From Bacteroidia bacterium (GTDB lineage Bacteria > Bacteroidota > Bacteroidia > UKL13-3), in contig JALONK010000033.1 in assembly GCA_025454975.1 (NCBI GenBank), positions 1 to 34,118 on the forward strand: 34,118 nucleotides of DNA, given 5' to 3'. The notes under the pieces were generated by a model that worked only from the letters and a program-made list of their open reading frames with translations, did no database searches and was not told the origin of the DNA. Positions 25,317 through 34,118 of this stretch are shown piece by piece (position 1 is the stretch's first letter; each line of letters opens with the position of its first letter). Position numbers and translations under genes: made by a program.

Positions 25317-26087
25317 ATGAAGTATATTTATTGTTTAGTTTTATTGGCATTTATAAAAGTTGATTCTTACGGAAACAACTTAACTATTGCAACAGAAACG
25401 GCAATAGACACATGGTGGTATTTTAAGCATGCAATTTCTTATCCTACATTAAACCAAAGAAGTTTTTGTATACGTACCCAAAATGGGGAGTGGATTACAA
25501 AATTAAAATGGGATAATGAATTTGGATTGTCGGGAACTTTATTATTAGATCAATCAACACAAGCTACTATAAATATTAAAGACAGTTCATATATAACTGA
25601 TTGGTTATTTGTTGAAAATGATAAGATGATTGGAGCGTTTACCTTAAGAATTTCTGGTGTTAAAAAGAAACAGGTTGAAGAATTGTCGGCCAAGTTACAA
25701 GCCAAATTTATTAAGGACAAAGCGATTAGTAATGATTTTATTGATGCCAGCTACCTGCCTGATATGAGCGAAAAAAATAAAGCAGACTCATCAATTTCGG
25801 CAGCATTTGCAAAGAAGTCCGGCGGAGAGAAAGCAATAACAGCAAGCCTTACGCGTGGAATTAAATATCCTCCTTTTGCCATTGCCATTGGTTTGCAAGG
25901 TTATAGTTATTATAAGTTAGTTATAAGTCCTGCAGGTAGAATTGAAGATATTATTACCATTCAATCAATTGGGGGTGGTACTTCTGCTGCGGTACATACT
26001 GTTATCAATAAATTCGATGCCAACGAATACCTTAAAATAGGTAAACGATATACATTGATTTTACCGGTAAAATTTAAATTGGAATAA
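25317..26087 (+). CDS. Secreted protein of unknown function with TonB C-terminal-like domain
   Basis: 256 residues from the ATG at 25317 (MKYIYCLVLLAFIKVDSYGN), which gives a compact signal peptide. ATGs at 25302 and 25314 are close alternatives. The longest frame, from a GTG at 25152, overlaps the rpmB promoter and is unlikely. The middle (ATETAIDTWWYFKHAISYPT, KWDNEFGLSGTLLLD) is not recognised. The last ~85 residues (IKYPPFAIAIGLQGYSYYKL, then VISPAGRIEDIITIQSIGGG) follow the pattern of a TonB C-terminal domain: a YPxxA-like start, a G-x-Y-x-x-x-x-x-I strand pair and an IGGG turn. There is no TonB-type anchor or proline-rich spacer, so a role as an energy transducer is doubtful. The enoyl-CoA hydratase gene follows after 2 bases. 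Confidence 0.75.
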   Translation: MKYIYCLVLLAFIKVDSYGNNLTIATETAIDTWWYFKHAISYPTLNQRSFCIRTQNGEWITKLKWDNEFGLSGTLLLDQSTQATINIKDSSYITDWLFVENDKMIGAFTLRISGVKKKQVEELSAKLQAKFIKDKAISNDFIDASYLPDMSEKNKADSSISAAFAKKSGGEKAITASLTRGIKYPPFAIAIGLQGYSYYKLVISPAGRIEDIITIQSIGGGTSAAVHTVINKFDANEYLKIGKRYTLILPVKFKLE

Positions 26088-26089
26088 TT

Positions 26090-26869
26090 ATGCAATACGA
26101 ATTTATTACTTGTGAATCGGCTTATCAAAGCCATATCGCTTTGGTTCGCCTAAATCGTCCTAAAGAATTAAATGCATTAAACCTTCAATTAATGCAAGAG
26201 TTAAAACATGCCTTGCAAACATTAGACAATAACGAAGATGTGAGGTGTATAATTATAACAGGAAATGAAAAAGCATTTGCAGCCGGTGCCGACATCAAAC
26301 AAATGGAAAGCCGCACCGCTATTGATATGCTTATTATTGACCAATTCGAAACTTGGGATCAAATAAGAAAAACTAAAAAACCGGTGATAGCTGCAGTAAG
26401 TGGATTTTGCTTGGGTGGTGGTTGCGAATTGGCCATGACCTGTGATATGATTATTGCCAGTGAATCTGCCAAATTTGGTCAGCCCGAAATTAAAATAGGT
26501 ATTATGCCCGGTGCAGGAGGAACTCAACGATTGACTCGTGCCGTAGGTAAAGCTTTGGCTATGGAAATGGTACTCACCGGAAAATTTATTTCAGCAGAAG
26601 AAGCTTGGCAAGCCGGATTGGTTAATCGGGTAGTGCCTGAAGAGGTTTATCTTGAAGAAGCTGTAAAGTTAGCAAACGAAGTTGCTCAACAATCGCCGGT
26701 AGCTATTCGTTTGGCTAAAGAAAGCGTTCTAAAAGCATTCGATTCAGGATTACAAGAAGGCCTATATTTTGAACGAAAAAATTTCTACATGTGTTTTGCA
26801 AGTGAGGACCAAAAAGAAGGCATGAATGCTTTTGTTGAAAAACGTAAGCCAAATTTTAAAGGAAAATAG
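26090..26869 (+). CDS. Enoyl-CoA hydratase/isomerase family protein
   Basis: 259 residues, crotonase fold. The oxyanion-hole segments AFAAGADIKQM (residues 62-72) and GFCLGGGCELAM are present. Both catalytic glutamates of true hydratases are in place: E113 (GGCELAM) and E133 (FGQPEI), followed by GAGGTQRLTRAVG. It should hydrate trans-2-enoyl-CoA to 3-hydroxyacyl-CoA in fatty-acid oxidation or short-chain acyl-CoA metabolism. The close match around the active site favours a short-chain hydratase over other crotonase members. It lies between a secreted protein gene (2-base gap) and queA (4-base gap), which indicates one operon without an obvious shared pathway. Confidence 0.94.
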   Translation: MQYEFITCESAYQSHIALVRLNRPKELNALNLQLMQELKHALQTLDNNEDVRCIIITGNEKAFAAGADIKQMESRTAIDMLIIDQFETWDQIRKTKKPVIAAVSGFCLGGGCELAMTCDMIIASESAKFGQPEIKIGIMPGAGGTQRLTRAVGKALAMEMVLTGKFISAEEAWQAGLVNRVVPEEVYLEEAVKLANEVAQQSPVAIRLAKESVLKAFDSGLQEGLYFERKNFYMCFASEDQKEGMNAFVEKRKPNFKGK

Positions 26870-26873
26870 GGGT

Positions 26874-28118
26874 ATGAGTGAACTTATTAAAACAAAGGTT
26901 CAACAAATAAATATCAAAGATTATAGTTATCATTTACCTGAAAGCAACATTGCTTTGTACCCGCTTGAAAAACGCGACGAGTCGAAGCTATTGATTTATC
27001 AAAATGAGTCCATTACCGAATCAATATTTTCTTCCCTTCATCAACATTTACCTCAACAATCGTTGCTGGTTTTTAATAATACCAAAGTAATACACGCTCG
27101 TTTATTATTTAAACGCGCAACAGGCGCAGTAATTGAAGTATTTTGTATCGAACCGGTTGATCATTTAGATTATCAATTGGCATTTACCAGTAAACATAAT
27201 TGCATCTGGAAATGTATGGTTGGTAATGCCAAAAGGTGGAAAGAGGATATACTAGAAAAGTGGGTTGAAACCCCCCAAGGACAAGTAAAATTAACAGCAG
27301 AAAAAACGAAGAAGGAAGGTGAATTGTTTGTAGTGAAATTTACTTGGGATAATCCATATTTCTTTTTTGGTGAGATTTTGCATTACGCAGGAATACTTCC
27401 AATTCCGCCATACCTTAATCGTGATACAGAACAGTCGGACGAAGAACGTTACCAAACTATTTATGCATCGGTACAAGGTTCGGTTGCAGCACCAACAGCA
27501 GGTTTACATTTTACACAAGAGGTTTTTGAAAGTTTATCTCATCATTTAATTGATAAAACTGAAGTAACCTTACATGTTGGGGCAGGTACCTTTAAACCGG
27601 TAAAAAGCGAGTCGCTTCAAGCACATGAAATGCATGAAGAAACCATCTATATTGAATTAGCGTCGTTAAAAAAAATAAAGAAACAACTCCACCATAAATT
27701 GCCTATTGTGGCTGTGGGTACAACAAGTATGCGAACCTTAGAAAGTGTATATTGGTATGGTGCGTCTTTAATTACCGGAAACCTTTCTGATACACTATAT
27801 GTAAGTCAATGGCAACCTTACGAACAACAATTATTATTGCCAACGGCTGCTGAATCTATTGAAGCGGTTATCAATAAATTGGAATCTGCAAAACAAACCA
27901 CTATTCAAGGCAGTACTCAAATTATTATTGCGCCGGGTTATCAATTTAAAATTGTTGACGCTTTAATAACTAATTTTCATCAACCGGAAAATACTTTAAT
28001 TTTATTGATTGCGGCTTTTGTTAATGAAGATTGGCGTAAAATATATGATTATGCTTTACAACATCAATTCCGATTTTTAAGTTATGGCGACAGCTCATTG
28101 TTATGGCGCAAGAATTAA
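26874..28118 (+). CDS. queA: S-adenosylmethionine:tRNA ribosyltransferase-isomerase, long form
   Basis: 414 residues from the ATG at 26874 (MSELIKTKVQQINIKDYSYH). The longer frame from 26826 lies inside the hydratase gene. QueA transfers the ribosyl part of SAM to preQ1 in tRNA, giving epoxyqueuosine. Motifs seen: VFNNTKVIHARL, ILPIPPYLNR, DEERYQTIYA, GSVAAPTAGLHFT, HVGAGTFKPV, AVGTTSMRTLES, DALITNFHQPENTLILLI and FLSYGDSSLL. Common QueA has about 345-355 residues. The surplus is mainly an insertion of about 40 residues between RTLES (residue 291) and APGYQF (about 352), plus roughly 10 N-terminal residues. It may be a second QueA-like paralogue in its genome, so the exact substrate is less sure. 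The stop shares TTAA with the convergent gene. Confidence 0.88.
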   Translation: MSELIKTKVQQINIKDYSYHLPESNIALYPLEKRDESKLLIYQNESITESIFSSLHQHLPQQSLLVFNNTKVIHARLLFKRATGAVIEVFCIEPVDHLDYQLAFTSKHNCIWKCMVGNAKRWKEDILEKWVETPQGQVKLTAEKTKKEGELFVVKFTWDNPYFFFGEILHYAGILPIPPYLNRDTEQSDEERYQTIYASVQGSVAAPTAGLHFTQEVFESLSHHLIDKTEVTLHVGAGTFKPVKSESLQAHEMHEETIYIELASLKKIKKQLHHKLPIVAVGTTSMRTLESVYWYGASLITGNLSDTLYVSQWQPYEQQLLLPTAAESIEAVINKLESAKQTTIQGSTQIIIAPGYQFKIVDALITNFHQPENTLILLIAAFVNEDWRKIYDYALQHQFRFLSYGDSSLLWRKN

Positions 28119-30220
28119 CGCAATAAAGTAACCGTTCCTTCATATTTAAAAATTCGCACCCTATTATTTATTAATCCTGTATATGTACAAACTATTGTGT
28201 ATACGCCTAGCGGTGCCTCTTCATCATTTATCTTGCCATTCCATCCTTTTGTTTGTTGGTTTGATTCAAAAATTAATGCGCCCCAAGCATTAAATATTTT
28301 TAAATCTATGGTAATCACATCAGATCCAATCGGTTGAAATATATCGTTATGTCCATCATTATTTGGAGTGAAAATATTTGGAAAGTATAAACTTATCGGA
28401 CATTTTCTATTTACTATTGTCCCATCACTAGCTTTACATCCGCGGAAGTCTTCAACCATCACAAAATAACTGCCAATCTTTTCTACTATAATCCACTGTG
28501 AAGTATCACCGGTTGGTGTCCATTTATAGGTGTTGAACCCCGGTCCGGAATCTAATTTTACAATTTCATTTGTACGGTCACAAATACCTAATTCATCACC
28601 TAATGCAGTGGTTATGGGTTGATAAAAATTAATGGTTACGCTACTCTTTATTTCACATCCATTTAGGTCGGCTATTAATGAGTAATTACCGGGTTTCTTC
28701 ACTTTTATCATCGCAGTATTTTCTCCATTACTCCATAAATACTTACTTGCATTAAGCGGACCGGTTAATTGCAGCGAATCACCGAAACATAGTGTTGTGT
28801 CGTTTCCTAAAGAAAAAGGAGGAGGGGAGGTAATAATGATGGTATCTTGTATAGCATATGTTTCCTTACATACATACCAAAAAAAGGTTACAACAAATTT
28901 ACCTTCAGTTTTGTATTGATGGGTTGAAGCTAAGTTTATCGAGAAGGAGGTATCACCAAAGTCCCAAAGTATGGAATCAAATAATAGTTGTTCGGGATAC
29001 TTCAATTTAAAAGAAGTGATGTTTCCTTTACAGGTATTATTTATGGTTAGTTCAGGTAGTTTTTGCAATGGTGTAGGTTGGTTAAGGGCAAGTATTTGCG
29101 AAGGCAACTGTTCTGCACCTAAACTTCCTAATGCAGGCACTCTGCATAACTCGATTACACTATTACTAAAGTTGCAATTTTCATCAGGTTCGTCGGGACT
29201 AATAATAAATGATAATTCAGAGTTAAAACTCGCTTGTTTTGAACGTGTCATGTATACCCTTTTATCAGGTGCCAGTTGAATATCCGAGATATATTCATCA
29301 GTAGTGGTAACGGTATGATATTTTATATATTTATCATTTTCGTCTAACTGAAATTGCAGCACAATTGAACCACTTGAACTTAATCCTATATGAGAAAAAT
29401 ATAACATTTTTGAAGAGGCTGAAAATGTGATTGAGCTAAAACCTTGAAGTTTTGCTACCTTTTCATGTAAATGTTCGTGTAAGGTTATCAAACCACATTT
29501 GTTATCTATTTTAAAAGTAGATAAACGTCCGGCTTCGTTACTTGTAGCTGATGGACGATAGGTATAAGCCAATAAATTACCTGTAGGACTTACTTGAATT
29601 TTACCATAAGTATAATTGGTTTCATTATAGGTAGGCAAACCTGCTGTGGAAATAATTGGTGTTTTTTTAAAGAAAAAATCAGCGATGCCATACACCCAAA
29701 AATCAGCACTGCCTTTTTTATGTGTAATTAACCAAAAACCTTGTTGATTGGCTCTAGGAGTTGCGGCGATTTGTAAATCGAGTTGATTAGATAATAAACT
29801 ATCTTTAAACACAACCTTTCCATCACCATTATTAGCTTTTAAATCTACACCTGCATAATATACAGAAGAACTTGCATCAGTGTATACCACAATACACTGC
29901 TGATTAGCCAACGGCAAAATTATACTATTAACTGAAACACCATTAAACGCTGATAAAGTACCATTTTCTACTACTTGATGTTTGCGGTTCCAAATTTGTT
30001 TACCGTTGCTAAATAATATCACATCACCTGAAGTTGGGTCGCTGATAATTCCCGGTGAGCCATAACAATACATAGGGCTGGCTTTATCAGGTATTACTTG
30101 TAAATTATTTCCTTTGAAATTTATGCCTAACCAAGTGCCGAAATACCAAGTAGCATTGGCATGTTGTGCAACAGATTGGTGTACACACAATAGCGAAAGA
30201 AACACGAAAATAAATTTCAT
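28115..30220 (-). CDS. T9SS type B cargo protein with PKD-like domain and gliding-motility-associated C-terminal domain
   Basis: 701 residues. A signal peptide (MKFIFVFLSLLCVHQSVAQ) is followed by an N-terminal half beginning ATWYFGTWLGINFKGNNLQV. This WYFG/GINF opening is common in large secreted Bacteroidota proteins and is probably a beta-propeller-like surface domain. A PKD-like domain (ILWDFGDTSFS, about residue 418) and Ig-like segments with SLGNDTTLCFGDSLQLTG come next. The last ~90 residues (from about 610: FPNIFTPNNDGHNDIFQP, GWNGKINDEEAPLGVYTIVC) are the type B sorting domain. That domain directs export through the type IX secretion system, usually to the cell surface. No enzymatic motif was seen; adhesion or gliding is only a guess. 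It overlaps queA tail to tail by 4 bases. Confidence 0.9.
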   Translation of the reverse strand: MKFIFVFLSLLCVHQSVAQHANATWYFGTWLGINFKGNNLQVIPDKASPMYCYGSPGIISDPTSGDVILFSNGKQIWNRKHQVVENGTLSAFNGVSVNSIILPLANQQCIVVYTDASSSVYYAGVDLKANNGDGKVVFKDSLLSNQLDLQIAATPRANQQGFWLITHKKGSADFWVYGIADFFFKKTPIISTAGLPTYNETNYTYGKIQVSPTGNLLAYTYRPSATSNEAGRLSTFKIDNKCGLITLHEHLHEKVAKLQGFSSITFSASSKMLYFSHIGLSSSGSIVLQFQLDENDKYIKYHTVTTTDEYISDIQLAPDKRVYMTRSKQASFNSELSFIISPDEPDENCNFSNSVIELCRVPALGSLGAEQLPSQILALNQPTPLQKLPELTINNTCKGNITSFKLKYPEQLLFDSILWDFGDTSFSINLASTHQYKTEGKFVVTFFWYVCKETYAIQDTIIITSPPPFSLGNDTTLCFGDSLQLTGPLNASKYLWSNGENTAMIKVKKPGNYSLIADLNGCEIKSSVTINFYQPITTALGDELGICDRTNEIVKLDSGPGFNTYKWTPTGDTSQWIIVEKIGSYFVMVEDFRGCKASDGTIVNRKCPISLYFPNIFTPNNDGHNDIFQPIGSDVITIDLKIFNAWGALIFESNQQTKGWNGKINDEEAPLGVYTIVCTYTGLINNRVRIFKYEGTVTLLR

Positions 30221-30296
30221 TAAATAATTAGACCTGAATTTACATTCATAAGTTGCCTAACATTAAAAGCTTTAACCACTTGCGCTTAGGAAGAAA

Positions 30297-31313
30297 TTAA
30301 GGATTACCAATCCACAATTGAAAAGTATTTAACTGGTCGGGTGTAGCCAGTAAAATAAGTTTATCTTCTTTAGTTAACACCTTTTGCATATCCGGATTCA
30401 CCTCATAACTTCCATCAGTATATTTTATTCCAATCGGGTTTACACCGGTTCGTTTCCGTAAATCAAAATCTAATAAAGACTCACCTTTCATTTTATTCAT
30501 TAACAAATGAACGGGGATTTCTTGTACCATTACGCTTTCGCCTTGACCGGAAATGAGGTCAATAAATTCTTTTACATCCGGTTGTACAATAAGAGAGGCC
30601 ATGTGTGCACCACCAATTTTATCAGGCATAATTACATTATTTGCTCCGGCACGTTTAAGTTTGTTTACCGAGCTGTCACTAGAAGCCCTGCTTATAATTG
30701 TCATTTCCTGATTCATTTCTCGAGCAGTTAAAGTTACATACACATTATCGGCATCGTCAGGTAGGGTCGTAATTAATCCGCGCGCATAGCCAATACCCGC
30801 GGCCAACATGGTTTCATCTTTTGTGGCATCATCATGCAAAAAACAAACCTCTTCTTCTATGCTTTCGTATACCTCTTTATTAGATTCAATTACAATAAAT
30901 GGAATTTTTTGCTTTGCAAGTATCCATGCGGCTTCCTTTCCATTTCTGCCGTATCCGCATACTATTACATGATTTCGAAGTTGTTGAATCTGTTTCTTCA
31001 TTTTATTCTTTTTAAAGGTTTCAAAAAAATCTCCCTGAATCAGTATACTAGTGATGAGAGAAATGGCATAAGCAAAAATACCCAAGTTTGTAATAATGAG
31101 TAACATGGTAAAAATTCTTCCACCATCTGTTAGCGGCTTCACTTCACCATAACCAACCGTAGCAATAGTAATTACGGTCATATACAACGCATCCAAGAAG
31201 CGAAGTTGTTCAATGATCATATACCCTGTAATACCAATACCAATAGGTATTACAATTAATAATAAGGCATAAATTATTTTAAATTGTAAGCTGCGTTTTT
31301 TTCTGTACCACAT
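30297..31313 (-). CDS. Two-TM potassium channel with RCK (TrkA-N/TrkA-C) domains
   Basis: 338 residues. Two membrane helices (about residues 12-33 and 67-93) flank a pore loop with the selectivity filter TVGYGE (52-57), the K+ channel signature. The cytoplasmic RCK domain starts at about 114 (HVIVCGYGRNGKEAAWILA) with the nucleotide-binding GYGRNG. It is followed by a TrkA-C domain at about 250-335 (ESLLDFDLRKRTGVNPIGIK). The architecture resembles MthK and Kch-type ligand-gated channels. The gating ligand (Ca2+, NAD(H) or ATP) cannot be inferred. It is divergent from gyrB across 170 bases. Confidence 0.94.
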   Translation of the reverse strand: MWYRKKRSLQFKIIYALLLIVIPIGIGITGYMIIEQLRFLDALYMTVITIATVGYGEVKPLTDGGRIFTMLLIITNLGIFAYAISLITSILIQGDFFETFKKNKMKKQIQQLRNHVIVCGYGRNGKEAAWILAKQKIPFIVIESNKEVYESIEEEVCFLHDDATKDETMLAAGIGYARGLITTLPDDADNVYVTLTAREMNQEMTIISRASSDSSVNKLKRAGANNVIMPDKIGGAHMASLIVQPDVKEFIDLISGQGESVMVQEIPVHLLMNKMKGESLLDFDLRKRTGVNPIGIKYTDGSYEVNPDMQKVLTKEDKLILLATPDQLNTFQLWIGNP

Positions 31314-31444
31314 CGCTTACAAGTTATTAAATTATTTGAAACAATAATTATGAGAATAAGCATGATTTTCATAGGGTTTATAATGAAGATAAAATGTGGA
31401 AAAACTAAATATAATCAAGGGCGAGATAATTAGGTTAAGAGTGA

Positions 31445-33439
<1,995 letters not shown>

Positions 33440-33519
33440 CTCTCCCTTGAATGTTAAGAATTAATTGCGGCCAGGTATTTTAAGTTTTCTTCTCTGCTTT
33501 TATTAAGTATTACCACTTG

Positions 33520-33553
33520 CAGGAGTGCCTTATGCACTCCTGTTATATTTTTA
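33520..33553 (+). terminator. Terminator of gyrB
   Basis: CAGGAGTGC (33520-33528) and GCACTCCTG (33534-33542) form a perfect 9-bp GC-rich stem around CTTAT. The T-rich TTATATTTTTAT follows. It lies 80 bases past the gyrB stop. Confidence 0.8.
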
Positions 33554-33705
33554 TAGAATTGATTATCGCACTTGTATTTGTGTGGTTTGATAAAAATTCG
33601 ATTAATCGTATGTTAAGTTTTTAGCATAGTATTAATCATAACTCAAACTAACTACCCTAAATTATAAAAAAAAATCAAGCCATTCAACTACCCCTTAACC
33701 ATACC
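33554..33705. other. AT-rich intergenic spacer without a recognised gene
   Basis: No credible reading frame, RNA gene or promoter pair was found. Near the end TTAACCA (33695-33701) and TGGTTAA (33710-33716) form an inverted repeat straddling the start of the GC-rich repeat. It is not present before the second repeat copy, so it is probably not part of the element. Confidence 0.5.
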
Positions 33706-33811
33706 TAATTGGTTAAACGTGCGGTGGGCATAAACGATTTGGAGCGGACGCCTCGTGCGGGCAGGATCACAAAGGGCAGAGGGGCGGTTGGCCTTGCGCG
33801 TGTTTGTGATG
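33706..33811 (+). repeat. GC-rich direct repeat, copy A (matched part)
   Basis: 106 bases that recur at 34013-34118 in the same orientation, offset by 307, with 6 mismatches (33729, 33748, 33752, 33753, 33776, 33779). About 61 of the 106 bases are G or C by hand count, far above the surrounding DNA. Perfect inverted repeats inside are ATCACAAA (33766-33773) with TTTGTGAT (33803-33810), and AAACGATTT (33732-33740) with AAATCGTTT (33821-33829). The element must extend at least to 33829 and probably to about 33894. Reading frames cross it on both strands but show no domain, and I regard them as non-coding. I recall similar GC-rich sequences scattered in other Bacteroidota genomes. Confidence 0.85.
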
Positions 33812-33839
33812 AAGGGCATTAAATCGTTTGATTTTTGCA

Positions 33840-33860
33840 GTACTTTTTCTAAAAAAGTAC
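33840..33860 (+). repeat. AT-rich hairpin in the distal part of repeat copy A
   Basis: GTACTTTTT (33840-33848) and AAAAAGTAC (33852-33860) form a perfect 9-bp stem with the loop CTA, followed by GAAAGAAAAAAAGAGG. It is not followed by a T run, so it is not a standard terminator on the plus strand. It is probably a structural part of the repeat unit. Confidence 0.6.
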
Positions 33861-33878
33861 GAAAGAAAAAAAGAGGCT

Positions 33879-33894
33879 CGGACGAACGTCCGCT
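33879..33894 (+). repeat. GC palindrome near the presumed end of repeat copy A
   Basis: CGGACGAACGTCCG (33879-33892) can form a 5-bp hairpin with the loop GAAC. Its right half with two more bases, CGTCCGCT (33887-33894), is also the exact complement of AGCGGACG (33743-33750) near the start of the unit. Two alternative pairings therefore exist. Confidence 0.5.
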
Positions 33895-34012
33895 GCACAC
33901 TTGTGATAAAATGTTAAAACGAAATCATACACCGGCACATACGCAGAATAACATTCACCCCAAATACATCACACAACATTCACCACACCAAGCTAAACTT
34001 ATAAACTATGAT

Positions 34013-34118
34013 TAATTGGTTAAACGTGCGGTGGGAATAAACGATTTGGAGCGGCCGCTACGTGCGGGCAGGATCACAAAGGACACAGGGGCGGTTGGCC
34101 TTGCGCGTGTTTGTGATG
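34013..34118 (+). repeat. GC-rich direct repeat, copy B (cut by window end)
   Basis: Second copy of the element at 33706, 100 of 106 positions identical. AAACGATTT (34039-34047), ATCACAAA (34073-34080) and TTTGTGAT (34110-34117) are unchanged. The variable part can form the local hairpin CCGC-TACGT-GCGG (34055-34067), one base pair longer than the equivalent in copy A. The distal half lies beyond the window. Confidence 0.85.

Noticed and set aside
33755-34015. An 86-codon plus-strand frame through repeat copy A (and a 70-codon minus-strand frame at 33688-33900)
   Set aside because: They run through the GC-rich palindromic repeat into low-complexity DNA, show no domain or signal peptide, and overlap on opposite strands.
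33706-34118. CRISPR array or insertion sequence as explanation for the two repeats
   Set aside because: The unit exceeds 100 bases, only two copies are seen, the spacing is unlike CRISPR, and there is no transposase or terminal inverted repeat bounding a gene.

Overview
This window is an AT-rich chromosomal segment of a Bacteroidota bacterium. The evidence is a T9SS type B (gliding-motility-associated) C-terminal sorting domain, a two-component sensor with an extracellular beta-propeller, the small Bacteroidota-restricted ribosomal protein of the DUF4295 family beside rpmG and rpmB, a bacillithiol gene (bshC), promoters of the TTTG/TANNTTTG type, and almost no Shine-Dalgarno sequences. I cannot name a genus. 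The proteins fit Chitinophagales or Sphingobacteriales-like lineages, but that is impression rather than proof.

Layout, left to right. The window opens with the 5' part of an acyl-CoA carboxylase beta subunit gene (minus strand, running off the edge), divergent from an unknown exported protein (679-1443). Next comes a minus-strand run: an anti-sigma-like membrane protein, dapF and a SNF2 helicase. An HtrA/Do protease gene is divergent from that run. Then follow an MFS transporter that overlaps a free methionine sulfoxide reductase gene, a small lipoprotein, tRNA-Leu(UAA), tRNA-Gly(GCC), a hybrid histidine kinase and mutS. The 17-20.4 kb part has two secreted beta-barrel plus SPOR proteins flanking a SpoU/TrmH RNA methyltransferase. 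The 20.5-25.1 kb part, all minus strand, holds ftsY-rimO-bshC and, behind a terminator, rpmB-rpmG-DUF4295. From 25.3 kb a plus-strand run holds a secreted protein with a TonB-C-like end, an enoyl-CoA hydratase and a long-form queA. It meets a T9SS type B cargo protein tail to tail. A K+ channel with an RCK domain and gyrB follow.

The last ~680 bases hold no gene. They contain the gyrB terminator and two direct copies of a GC-rich, palindrome-bearing repeat (33706-33811 and 34013-34118, 100 of 106 positions identical). The second copy is cut by the window end. This repeat is the feature least explained by ordinary gene content.

Most of the window is housekeeping: cell-wall precursor supply, mismatch repair, protein targeting, ribosomal proteins, tRNA and ribosomal-protein modification, gyrase and envelope quality control. 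I see no prophage, insertion sequence, CRISPR array or defence island. Several starts were moved from the longest possible reading frame to an internal ATG that gives a sensible signal peptide or family N-terminus; each entry says where.
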